Source: JAKACU01 sp021821185
Lineage (GTDB): Bacteria; Bacillota; Bacilli; Alicyclobacillales; SLC66
Direction of reading: 5' to 3'
Length of the DNA stretch: 20,070 nucleotides
NCBI GenBank assembly: GCA_027343965.1
Contig: DAHWJX010000099.1
Location: 1-20,070 of the forward strand
Below, piece by piece: positions 1-7,670 of the stretch (positions are counted from its first letter, which is position 1; each line of letters opens with the position of its first letter). The notes beneath the pieces were generated by a model. That model saw only the letters and a list, made by a program, of their open reading frames with translations, did not search any database and was not told where the DNA came from. A program made the position numbers and the translations under genes.

Positions 1-168
1 AAAAGGAATTAGACCGGATGCAATAAACCAAAGACCATTCAACATACCTTGTGACGGAACCCATGCCGTATTGACAAGTGGATATAAGACATCCCAAATT
101 CGATATAAACCACCACAGACGACGGACAAAATCACCATCACGACGACATCTCGCAGTTTCCACTGCAT
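1..168 (-). CDS. ykoE: YkoE-like thiamine/HMP ECF transporter S component (5' part only)
   Basis: The first 56 codons of a gene that runs off the left edge. The ATG at 166-168 follows a GGGGTG ribosome-binding site. The peptide begins MQWKLRDVVVMVILSVVCGG and continues with a second hydrophobic stretch (GLWFIASGLIP). Both resemble the start of YkoE, the membrane substrate-binding subunit of an ECF importer for thiamine or its hydroxymethylpyrimidine precursor. The upstream TPP riboswitch independently ties the gene to thiamine. The ATPase (YkoD) and coupling (YkoC) genes would be expected to the left, outside the window. The family call rests on about 56 residues plus the riboswitch, so another thiamine transporter is possible. 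Confidence 0.68.
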   Translation of the reverse strand, partial: MQWKLRDVVVMVILSVVCGGLYRIWDVLYPLVNTAWVPSQGMLNGLWFIASGLIPF

Positions 169-195
169 AAATACTTCACCCCTTTTGTAGTCAAT

Positions 196-259
196 AAAAA
201 AACCACTCTCGCCTATCCTTCGCGCGTAAAAAAGCACGTGAAAAGAGGAGCGACTGTGG
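196..259 (-). terminator. Intrinsic terminator of the TPP riboswitch expression platform
   Basis: On the minus strand, CCAC (256-259) pairs with GTGG (203-206). Inside that helix, after a 2x2 internal loop, TCGCT pairs with GGCGA. A run of seven T residues (196-202) follows directly. It lies between the TPP aptamer and the ykoE start, where a ligand-controlled transcription terminator is expected. The stem is imperfect, and I have not worked out a competing antiterminator. Confidence 0.65.
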
Positions 260-269
260 ATGCTATTAT

Positions 270-359
270 GGCACTTCCTCCCGCTGGTATTATCCAGATC
301 AAGTCTCAAAGGGTTGGCAGTCATGATCTGCCTCTCAGCCAAAAAGCACCCCTAGCGCC
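270..359 (-). ncRNA. TPP riboswitch (THI box)
   Basis: Read on the minus strand, the segment carries the conserved TPP aptamer core in order: GGGGTGC, then GCTGAGAG, then ACCCTTTGA, then CTTGATCTGGATAATACCAG, ending in GGGAGGAAGTGCC. GGCGCT (354-359) pairs with AGTGCC (270-275) as helix P1, which sets the boundaries. TPP binding is expected to favour the terminator just downstream and so lower ykoE expression when thiamine is plentiful. Confidence 0.95.
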
Positions 360-461
360 TCTTTACGATATGTGGTTACTTAAACCATAGCACAAAATGA
401 TCATCCTTTGCGATATGCTATGATAAATTGCGAAAAACTTTTTAACAAAGGATCTACTTTC

Positions 462-1451
462 ATGGACGCAACAAGACTTCCTTCAGGATTACTACGGTGG
501 ATGAAAGAGCGCGGTTGGATCGTACATTCAGCGCATGAAATCAGCGGCGGCTTTGCCGCAAGAATTTATCGCTTGCACGTGCAGGCAAAAGATCACGATG
601 CTCATATCATCTATAAACAAGTGGCGAAAGATCGCTCAGGTGAATTGTCGCTTATCCCAGACGTGATGGATCTGCTTTCTGATCTGGCACCACATGTTTA
701 CGGAGTTGTAGCGCAAGATAATGAGACAGGCATCCTATTGGAATATCTCGGGGACACGTTAAAATCAACGATCGAACACCTCAATGCAAGAAAACGTTTA
801 ACGACTATAAAGCAAGCAACGATATTTTTAGCTTCGCTGCATAAAGAGCAAGAGCACAATACGGACCGCCTGATACATGGCGGAGTAACACCCTCTTACC
901 CTGTATCGTCTGCTATCGAGTGGGCCAACAGAGCCATCACGGAACTTTCCTGGGCGAGGCAACATGGGTTTTCTCGGGAAATTACCGAGCGATCCGTGAT
1001 AGACTGTAAAGCTATGCTTGATGCCTTTTACCCTCAATACCCGGCGTTTTTGCAGCCGCGGGTGACACTAACACATGGTGATCCTCACTTTGATAACATG
1101 ATGATCACGAAAAATGGCTTTCGCCTGATCGACTGGGAAGCCGCATGCATCACGGCGCCGCAACGAGACGTAGCTGTATTTCTTCAAGATGTCCTTGATG
1201 AACGGCTTTTTCAAACAGTCCTTGACGTCTATTGCCAAAGCATGGCTCAAGAAGGGTGGGACGTCGAAAACAGAACATTCGCCAGGACATTTCAGGCATT
1301 TTTGTTCGATAATACGCTGATGATGTTAGGCTGGGAAATTCATAAATTTCGCGAACACCATCTTGGTGAATTCGAACTTCGCGTTATCCTTAAAGTGAAA
1401 CTCGCGTGGTTATATGATAGTTTTACTCAGGTTTTCGCATCGTCAAGCTAA
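462..1451 (+). CDS. APH/choline kinase-fold phosphotransferase, substrate unknown
   Basis: A 329-residue protein of the aminoglycoside phosphotransferase / choline kinase-like superfamily. It has a candidate ATP-binding lysine (YK52), the catalytic-loop motif H205-G-D207-P-H209-xx-N212, and a metal-binding D224 in IDWE. These give a kinase-like fold that transfers phosphate to a small-molecule hydroxyl, but the substrate cannot be read from sequence. The start is the ATG at 462, preceded by AAAGGA at good spacing. An in-frame TTG at 408 would add 18 residues without a convincing ribosome-binding site. The gene diverges from the TPP-riboswitch unit, so a thiamine-kinase-like role is conceivable but unproven. 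I see no specific sign of antibiotic resistance or of CotS-type spore-coat proteins. Its 3' end overlaps tex by 29 bp. Confidence 0.8.
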   Translation: MDATRLPSGLLRWMKERGWIVHSAHEISGGFAARIYRLHVQAKDHDAHIIYKQVAKDRSGELSLIPDVMDLLSDLAPHVYGVVAQDNETGILLEYLGDTLKSTIEHLNARKRLTTIKQATIFLASLHKEQEHNTDRLIHGGVTPSYPVSSAIEWANRAITELSWARQHGFSREITERSVIDCKAMLDAFYPQYPAFLQPRVTLTHGDPHFDNMMITKNGFRLIDWEAACITAPQRDVAVFLQDVLDERLFQTVLDVYCQSMAQEGWDVENRTFARTFQAFLFDNTLMMLGWEIHKFREHHLGEFELRVILKVKLAWLYDSFTQVFASSS

Positions 1452-3636
1452 GACGGCCTTTTTTCTGATCGATCTCTAGCACCCACACGTTGACGACATC
1501 GCCTATAGCGACGACATCCATGGGATGCGCAACGTAGTGATTGGCCACTTGTGAGATATGCACAAGACCATCTTGTTTGAGTCCAACATCAACAAACGCT
1601 CCAAAATCGACAACATTGCGCACGGTTCCCACCATCATCATGCCAGGGTATACATCTTCGAGATGGAGTACATCTGTGCGCATGGTGGGAGAACTTAGAT
1701 TATCACGGACATCACGACCCTTTTGTGCAAACGCTGTGATAATGTCCTCCATGGTTGGCACCCCAACACCAAGCTCCTCACTTAAAGCTGCAATATTATA
1801 AGAACGCAAACATTCTACAAGCGCTAGACGCTTTGCTTCATCACTGAGTGCATCCTGCGCTGCACCAACTTTCTTTAGCAATTGCTTTGCGATCGCGTAG
1901 GATTCCACGTGAATCGGTGTCGCATCAAGCGGATCCTCACCATCTGGGATTCGTAAAAAACCGACGCACTGCTCAAACGTCTTTGCACCCAACCGGGGGA
2001 CCAAAGCCAGATCCTGGCGGCGGTGAAAACGACCGTGTTGTTCACGGTACAGGACGATGTTTTTCGATGTGGTTTTATTTAGCCCGGATACATAATGTAA
2101 GAGACGCCAAGATGCGGTGTTAACATCGACCCCAACTTCATTGACCGCCATTTCGACGACCGCTTGCAACTGATCATCCAGTGTTTTCGCGGCAATGTCA
2201 TGCTGGTATTGTCCCACGCCAATAGCCTTAGGATCGATTTTTACAAGTTCAGCAAGAGGATCCTGAATACGTCTTGCGATTGATACGGCACTACGCAATG
2301 ACAAATCAAGAAGAGGAAATTCCTCTCGTGCCACATCTGATGCCGAATAAACACTGGCTCCCGCCTCAGACACCATGATATAAGGCACTTGTTGCCCTGT
2401 TGATTCTTGATAGGCATGTAAGCAATCAACGATGAACAACTCCGTCTCTCGAGAGGCTGTACCATTGCCAATCGCAATGAGGGAAACGTGGTGCGCCTCT
2501 ACCAAGCGCAATATAATCTGACGAGCTTCCGTAATTTTATGCTGTGGAGCCGTCGGATACACCACGTCAACCGCGAGTAATTTGCCCGTCTCATCGACGA
2601 CGGCCAGTTTGCACCCGGTGCGAAATGCTGGATCTACACCCAGTACAACGTGCTGACGAATAGGTGGTTGCAACAATAATTGACGAAGGTTCTTCGCAAA
2701 AATTACCGTGGCATGTTCTTGCGCCTGCTGGGTTAATTCTTGACGCAATTGTCGTTCAATAGACGGTGCAATCAACCTTGTATACGCATCCGCTAGAGCT
2801 AGCCTTATCCGATCGAGAAGCCACGACGAAGATCGATTAAATTCGCGGTTCAGATATGCAGTAATCTCCCGTTCAGGAGCCACGATGGAGAGCTTTAGAA
2901 CACCGTCTCGTTCACCGCGATTCATGGCCAAAACCCGATAATGTGGAATTTTTGAAAGTTTCTCCTCATACTGGTAGTACATATCATACACAGAAGAGAT
3001 GGACTCATCAGGCCCTTTGGCACATAGACTTCCCTGACTCAGTGTGATGCTTCGCAGATAACGGCGCACAGATGGCTCGTCTGCTACCACTTGAGCAAGA
3101 ATGTCCATAGCTCCTTGTATGGCATCTTCAACGTTTAGTACACGTTTTTGTTCATTCACAAACGATATAGCATAACGTGCAATCACTTGCTCATCGCCAT
3201 GATGCTCTTGCCCATGTTCAACTAGCCATAAATAAAGCGGCAATAGGCCCTGCTCTTTAGCGACACTGGCACGTGTCTTACGAGCTTTACGATAGGGACG
3301 ATATACGTCGTCCACCTCAGATAATGTCTGCGCTTTCTCAATGGCAGTTGTGATTTTCACTTGTAGCGTAGTATCGTCAAATACGCCTTGTTCTTCAATG
3401 AGTCGTACTACATCCGCCTTTCTTTCGTGCAGTTTCGTTTCTTGCTCAAATAAGCGGGAAATATCACGCAGTTGTACCTCATCAAGTTTGCCTGTCACCT
3501 CTTTGCGATAACGTGCTATAAAAGGAATCGTATTACCCTCTTGCAGTAATTGTAGTGCCTTTTGCACTGAGCCCAATGGCAACTTCATGCTATCCGCAAT
3601 CTTACGTTCAAAATTCGGTGTATTGGGTGCGATCAA
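1423..3636 (-). CDS. tex: Tex family RNA-binding S1 domain protein
   Basis: A 737-residue Tex protein, a nucleic-acid-binding factor linked to transcription and RNA metabolism; its exact biochemical role is still unclear. The N-terminal Tex domain has the family hallmark PFIARYRKEVTGKLDEVQ near residues 38-55. A YqgF/RNase H-like region follows (VVLGVDPAFRTGCKLAVVDE), then helix-hairpin-helix repeats, and a C-terminal S1 domain (GTVRNVVDFGAFVDVGLKQD) in roughly the last 75 residues. I chose the TTG at 3634-3636 because GGGG lies eight bases upstream and it gives the usual Tex N-terminus. An ATG at 3685-3687 would add 17 residues but lacks a Shine-Dalgarno site. The gene overlaps the converging phosphotransferase gene, and no terminator is visible between them. 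Confidence 0.94.
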   Translation of the reverse strand: MIAPNTPNFERKIADSMKLPLGSVQKALQLLQEGNTIPFIARYRKEVTGKLDEVQLRDISRLFEQETKLHERKADVVRLIEEQGVFDDTTLQVKITTAIEKAQTLSEVDDVYRPYRKARKTRASVAKEQGLLPLYLWLVEHGQEHHGDEQVIARYAISFVNEQKRVLNVEDAIQGAMDILAQVVADEPSVRRYLRSITLSQGSLCAKGPDESISSVYDMYYQYEEKLSKIPHYRVLAMNRGERDGVLKLSIVAPEREITAYLNREFNRSSSWLLDRIRLALADAYTRLIAPSIERQLRQELTQQAQEHATVIFAKNLRQLLLQPPIRQHVVLGVDPAFRTGCKLAVVDETGKLLAVDVVYPTAPQHKITEARQIILRLVEAHHVSLIAIGNGTASRETELFIVDCLHAYQESTGQQVPYIMVSEAGASVYSASDVAREEFPLLDLSLRSAVSIARRIQDPLAELVKIDPKAIGVGQYQHDIAAKTLDDQLQAVVEMAVNEVGVDVNTASWRLLHYVSGLNKTTSKNIVLYREQHGRFHRRQDLALVPRLGAKTFEQCVGFLRIPDGEDPLDATPIHVESYAIAKQLLKKVGAAQDALSDEAKRLALVECLRSYNIAALSEELGVGVPTMEDIITAFAQKGRDVRDNLSSPTMRTDVLHLEDVYPGMMMVGTVRNVVDFGAFVDVGLKQDGLVHISQVANHYVAHPMDVVAIGDVVNVWVLEIDQKKGRLSLTMRKPE

Positions 3637-3686
3637 ACAAATTACCCCTTTTTCTGTTTTCTGTACAGGAATAAACCCTAAAGGCA

Positions 3687-3695
3687 TGGTATAAC
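3687..3695 (+). promoter_or_regulatory. Candidate extended -10 promoter for the penicillin-binding protein
   Basis: TG-G-TATAAC reads as an extended -10 element about 35 bp before the PBP start. I see no good -35 hexamer at 17 bp, which is typical of extended -10 promoters. Transcription would begin near 3702. A sporulation-sigma promoter is an alternative that cannot be separated by eye. Confidence 0.35.
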
Positions 3696-3730
3696 AAAGA
3701 GGTGATTGAAAGATACGGGGGTTTCCTTAC

Positions 3731-5869
3731 TTGGGGCGAATAATTACGCGCAGCAATGTGATTCGCATCGGTTTTGTCGCAACTATGCTCGTTGTGTTAG
3801 GGCGCATCGAATGGGTACAAGCGCATGATCGATTTTTAAAAACACTCGAAGGCGAATGGAGTACCCAGTCCACCATTGAACCTATGCGTGGTGCCATTCT
3901 CGATGCAAGCGGCGACAAGTTGGCATTTTCTGTACCCGCCTATGATCTTGATGTCAACCTACCAGCTATACAAAAGATCGGCCCATTGAAAATGCAGTCT
4001 CTTGCTAATGACCTTGCAGCTATCACGGGAAGTTCGTCGTCTTTTTTGTGGCAACAATTATCGCGAACAGACACAAGTTGGTTGCGCATCTATCCAACGC
4101 TTGTACATCTCAACTTAACCGTGGAAACGAAAGTATTAAACCTATTCACGAAGTTCGGGTTAAGTCAAGCAGTAAACCCGCACCAAACATATGAACGGGT
4201 GTACCCTGACGGTTCTTTTGCGGCACATGTTATCGGATTCGTTGATCAAACTGGTAATGGGGCAAGCGGTGTAGAACTTCAATACAACCGTTATTTACAA
4301 GGCGTACCAGGCTCACAAACTTTTTTATCCGATCCTATGGGTAATCCTTTACCATTTACAAAACACGTGGTGAAACCCGTTAAAAATGGCAACAATGTGA
4401 CTTTAACCATCGATCCTGCGATACAGCATTATGCGGAAGAAGCAATCAACACGATTGCAAAACGGTTTACGCCAGCTCATGCGGCGATCATCGTCGCCGA
4501 TCCCATGACCGGTGCCATTCTTGCCATGGCGGTATTGCCACATTTTGATCCCAATCAATATTGGCAATACAGCGCAGCCACCTTAGACACCAATTGGGCG
4601 ATTTCAGACCCATTTGAACCTGGCAGCACATTTAAGATCATGACGCTGACTGGCGCGCTGGCTACCCACGCTATTTCTTTGAATCAAACCTATATGTCAG
4701 GCGTTGATTATGTCAATGGCGTTCCGATTCGAGATTGGAATTTGTGGGGCTGGGGGCGCATCTCCTACCGCACTGCGATGATTTATTCGAGTAACACAGG
4801 GTTTATTCACATTGGACAAGCTGAAGGGGTTCCTACCTTTTATCAATATTTCGATCGATATGGATTCAACGCACCAACCGGCATTGATCTGCCGGGCGAG
4901 GGTACTTCTCTCATTCCACCGGAGAAAAACCTCAATGCGGTCGATTTTGCTACCATGACCTTTGGCCAAGGTGTGGCGGTAACACCTATCCAGCAAATTG
5001 CTGAAGTCGGGGCGGTAGCTAACGGCGGTTCGCTATTAAAGCCCTACGTGGTACAAAAGATAACGACACCGAGCGGTAAAGTGATCTACAATCGTCAACC
5101 GGAAACCGTCCGCCAAGTCGCTTCCAGTGCTATCATGCACCAAATAACCCAAATTATGGTTCAAGATGTCGCCGATAATCCCTATGAAACCAATGCGTAT
5201 ATACCGGGCTACGATATAGCGGGAAAAACCGGGACAGCACAGATTGCCAACCCCAAAGGCGGCGGCTACATGCCACATATGTACAACCTATCGTTTATCG
5301 GGTTTGTGCCGGCTAACCACCCGCGTTTAGAGATCTATGTAACGGTAAACGAACCGCACAATACGATCCAGTACGGCAACAGTGTATCATCACCTGCCGC
5401 GCGATTTGTCTTGCAAAAATCACTTGCGTACTTGGGGATACCGCCAAACCATGCCGCATTGGTGCAAAATCCGCTTCAAAATATCCAAAAGGCATCCTAT
5501 GCGACAGTACCTGATGTGGTTGATATGCCTGTCGCAAAGGCCGTTAGCGTAGTAAAACAGTCTGGTTTTCCTGTCACAACCACGGCTAAATCGGGGCTGG
5601 TTCTCTTTCAGTCACCAAAAGCCAACAGCGTCGTGAGTAAGTCGACGTTAGTTTCTTTAACGACGGACATACAAGAAGCGACCGCCAAAGGAACGATAGT
5701 CCCTGACTTTTCACAAATGCCGATGAAAGAAGCAATCAATGAAGGTAGTCGGATGGGATTGCAAATCGCACCTACTGGCGACGGCTTTGCTGTTTCGCAA
5801 AGCGTGCGGGCAGGTAGCACAGTCCCTTTTGGCAGTGTCGTTCACATCACATTTAAACCTGCCAACTAA
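3731..5869 (+). CDS. Class B penicillin-binding protein (FtsI/SpoVD/PBP2B-like) with two PASTA domains
   Basis: A 712-residue peptidoglycan D,D-transpeptidase anchored by one N-terminal membrane segment (about residues 10-28). The dimerisation region follows, opening with MRGAILDASGDKLA. The transpeptidase domain has all three active-site motifs: S299-T-F-K302 (nucleophilic serine), S353-S-N355 and K499-T-G501. Two PASTA domains close the protein (about 595-650 from VPDVVDMPV, and 655-711 from VPDFSQMPM). Length and domain order match Bacillus PBP2B better than SpoVD, which usually has one PASTA. However, none of the usual division/wall-cluster neighbours (mraW, ftsL, mraY, mur) is present, so this is a stand-alone copy. 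Whether it serves division or spore cortex synthesis is open. The start is a TTG with GGGGG eight to nine bases upstream; no in-frame ATG or GTG fits. Confidence 0.92.
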   Translation: MGRIITRSNVIRIGFVATMLVVLGRIEWVQAHDRFLKTLEGEWSTQSTIEPMRGAILDASGDKLAFSVPAYDLDVNLPAIQKIGPLKMQSLANDLAAITGSSSSFLWQQLSRTDTSWLRIYPTLVHLNLTVETKVLNLFTKFGLSQAVNPHQTYERVYPDGSFAAHVIGFVDQTGNGASGVELQYNRYLQGVPGSQTFLSDPMGNPLPFTKHVVKPVKNGNNVTLTIDPAIQHYAEEAINTIAKRFTPAHAAIIVADPMTGAILAMAVLPHFDPNQYWQYSAATLDTNWAISDPFEPGSTFKIMTLTGALATHAISLNQTYMSGVDYVNGVPIRDWNLWGWGRISYRTAMIYSSNTGFIHIGQAEGVPTFYQYFDRYGFNAPTGIDLPGEGTSLIPPEKNLNAVDFATMTFGQGVAVTPIQQIAEVGAVANGGSLLKPYVVQKITTPSGKVIYNRQPETVRQVASSAIMHQITQIMVQDVADNPYETNAYIPGYDIAGKTGTAQIANPKGGGYMPHMYNLSFIGFVPANHPRLEIYVTVNEPHNTIQYGNSVSSPAARFVLQKSLAYLGIPPNHAALVQNPLQNIQKASYATVPDVVDMPVAKAVSVVKQSGFPVTTTAKSGLVLFQSPKANSVVSKSTLVSLTTDIQEATAKGTIVPDFSQMPMKEAINEGSRMGLQIAPTGDGFAVSQSVRAGSTVPFGSVVHITFKPAN

Positions 5870-5880
5870 CGATCAAGTTG

Positions 5881-5923
5881 ACGATGCCGGAGAGTGGATT
5901 CGGCATCGTTTATTGTTTTTTTT
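5881..5923 (+). terminator. Intrinsic terminator of the penicillin-binding protein gene
   Basis: ACGATGCCG (5881-5889) pairs perfectly with CGGCATCGT (5901-5909) around an 11-base loop. TTATTG and eight T residues (5916-5923) follow. The T-rich tail lies inside the last codons of the converging aspartate decarboxylase gene, whose stop codon begins at the foot of the stem. The opposite strand has no U tract after the stem, so this is mainly a plus-strand terminator. Confidence 0.85.
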
Positions 5924-7553
5924 CTTGTTGTTGCCACTCTTCAACATATTCTTTCAAGGTGTTATGCAAAGCTTTACCGATTGTCGCATAGGCATCATCA
6001 TTCAAATTCGCAAGCGATACGCGAATAGACCAAGTAGGACCATAAAATCCGCCACCATTTAACAGAACAATGGATGACTTTTCGGCTAGTCGAAGTAAGA
6101 TATCGATCGGTTCATAATGCTCACGCAAGAAACTCATAAACTCTGTCCCATAACGTTGAATGGCCCAATCTTCAAGATCAAATTCCGTATAATAATCCGC
6201 ATCATGCGACAATTTTGGCCAAGGCAATTCAAGACCGTCATACAAGAGCTTCATGCGTCTTTGACAAATGTCTTGTGTCAATTTTTTGTACTTATTTTCC
6301 CGATCAAGCAATGCAAAAGCACAAAACAAGGTCAATTGTACTTGTTGTGGCGTTGATAATCCTGCGGTGTGATTAAGTGCTACCTGACGGCTATCCGCCA
6401 CAATGCGATCAACAAAATGAAAGTTCTCAGGATCTCTTGTGATTGATGCGTAACGAGATTTCAAAATTGCCTTTTTGTCTTCTGATATGGAGCGCAATCG
6501 ATCATCAAAGACATTTCTTTCGTGAATCGCGACAACACCCAGACGCCATCCAGTAACGCCGAAATATTTCGAAAATGAGTAGACGCCAACAGTATTGTAC
6601 GTAAGATCTGCCATTATGGAACGGTAATGCTCAACAAACGTGCCATACACATCATCAGAAATGATCATCAAATTTGGATTGTGACTTGTCACCACATCAA
6701 TCAGGTGCTGCACAGATGCTTTGTTCATCGCCACGGATGGCGGGTTGCTTGGATTCACCAGAAATAGCGCTTGAATAGCCGGATCTTTGAGTTTATCAAG
6801 TTCTTCATCCGGATATTGCCATGTATGATCACCAAGGTCATCAACACCGAGCGCTCTAATCTCGACAACATCAAAATCATAACGAGCCAAATGGGGAATT
6901 TCTACATAGGGAGGAAAAATAGGGACCATAACGGCTACTTTATCACCGCGATTAAGTAAATAATTCTCTCGCAGACAATCAAACAGATAACACATCGCAG
7001 CTGTGGCCCCTTCCACCGCAAACAGATGAAAGTGCCCAACGGATGAGTCTTTGTCACACATTTCTTGCACCACATAGTCATGAGCTATTTGTTCGGCATG
7101 CACGAGCATGCGGTCGGGAACCGGATAATTGTCCCCAATGATACCGTCGACCAACTCATGAACAAACGCATCAGGATCAAATTGCTTCTCTTTGACCCCG
7201 TACTCGACAACTCGACGCAGTAGATCGTTTCCTGGTTGGTCTTCATGTAAGTGTGCATAGGCAATAAATCGTTCATATATCCCGTGCTTCTCAGGTTTTC
7301 CAGCCAAATCCCCGTCATCCCATACCCGTCGGCTTTCCGTCACCGCAAAATGACCTAACGTGAAGAAAGCATCACGCGGTGTTGCAGCAATCCAATTTGG
7401 GTTACCCCGCCCAGCGTTCAACATGGCACGGACAGCTTTCTTGTCGGGACCTTGTGCAAGCCGAATTAACTCATTTTTAAATTCAAAGGGGCTGATACCC
7501 TCATAGTACTTTTCCTTGTCACGCTTTGTCTCACGCTGATAATCAATAGCCAT
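5910..7553 (-). CDS. aspD: Aspartate 4-decarboxylase (bifunctional aspartate aminotransferase)
   Basis: A 547-residue PLP enzyme of the aminotransferase class I fold, close to the length of known L-aspartate beta-decarboxylases (about 530-545). It converts L-aspartate to L-alanine and CO2, a reaction that consumes a proton. Seen in the sequence: NPSNPPS (267-273), the ISDDVYG aspartate/tyrosine segment (298-304) binding the PLP ring, and SFSK329YFGVTGWRLG with the Schiff-base lysine. The long N-terminal extension (LNAGRGNPNWIAATPRDAFF) is typical of this family rather than of ordinary aspartate aminotransferases. The ATG at 7551-7553 follows GGGGGAG at eight bases. The gene stands alone, without the AspT antiporter found next to it in Tetragenococcus, so proton-motive aspartate/alanine exchange cannot be inferred here. 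A role in alanine supply or acid tolerance is inference. Confidence 0.92.
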   Translation of the reverse strand: MAIDYQRETKRDKEKYYEGISPFEFKNELIRLAQGPDKKAVRAMLNAGRGNPNWIAATPRDAFFTLGHFAVTESRRVWDDGDLAGKPEKHGIYERFIAYAHLHEDQPGNDLLRRVVEYGVKEKQFDPDAFVHELVDGIIGDNYPVPDRMLVHAEQIAHDYVVQEMCDKDSSVGHFHLFAVEGATAAMCYLFDCLRENYLLNRGDKVAVMVPIFPPYVEIPHLARYDFDVVEIRALGVDDLGDHTWQYPDEELDKLKDPAIQALFLVNPSNPPSVAMNKASVQHLIDVVTSHNPNLMIISDDVYGTFVEHYRSIMADLTYNTVGVYSFSKYFGVTGWRLGVVAIHERNVFDDRLRSISEDKKAILKSRYASITRDPENFHFVDRIVADSRQVALNHTAGLSTPQQVQLTLFCAFALLDRENKYKKLTQDICQRRMKLLYDGLELPWPKLSHDADYYTEFDLEDWAIQRYGTEFMSFLREHYEPIDILLRLAEKSSIVLLNGGGFYGPTWSIRVSLANLNDDAYATIGKALHNTLKEYVEEWQQQEKKQ

Positions 7554-7635
7554 GCTAGTATCTCCCCCTTCAAGGCATTGTACTTAAAGGGTTTGCCGCA
7601 AAGCGACCGACTATGCAATAAGCGACAAGGATCAC

Positions 7636-7663
7636 TCGACAATGTCACGACACGTAGTATAAT
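7636..7663 (+). promoter_or_regulatory. Sigma-A-type promoter placing transcription start at the glycosidase ATG
   Basis: TCGACA (7636-7641), a 16-bp spacer, and a perfect TATAAT (7658-7663). Start of transcription is predicted at 7670-7671, at the ATG of the gene itself, giving a leaderless mRNA. No Shine-Dalgarno site lies before that ATG, which fits. Confidence 0.6.
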
Positions 7664-7670
7664 GAGCGCT

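Noticed and set aside
462..1451. Aminoglycoside resistance gene
   Set aside because: Only the general kinase-fold motifs are visible; there is no mobile-element context and no match that I recognise to a known resistance enzyme.
5739..6062. 107-codon plus-strand frame bridging the PBP end and the decarboxylase end
   Set aside because: It runs through the PBP terminator hairpin and overlaps two real genes in other frames.
7554..7635. Minus-strand promoter for the aspartate decarboxylase (TTGCGG and TACAAT)
   Set aside because: The two hexamers are only 13 bp apart, and other combinations match consensus poorly, so no promoter could be supported.
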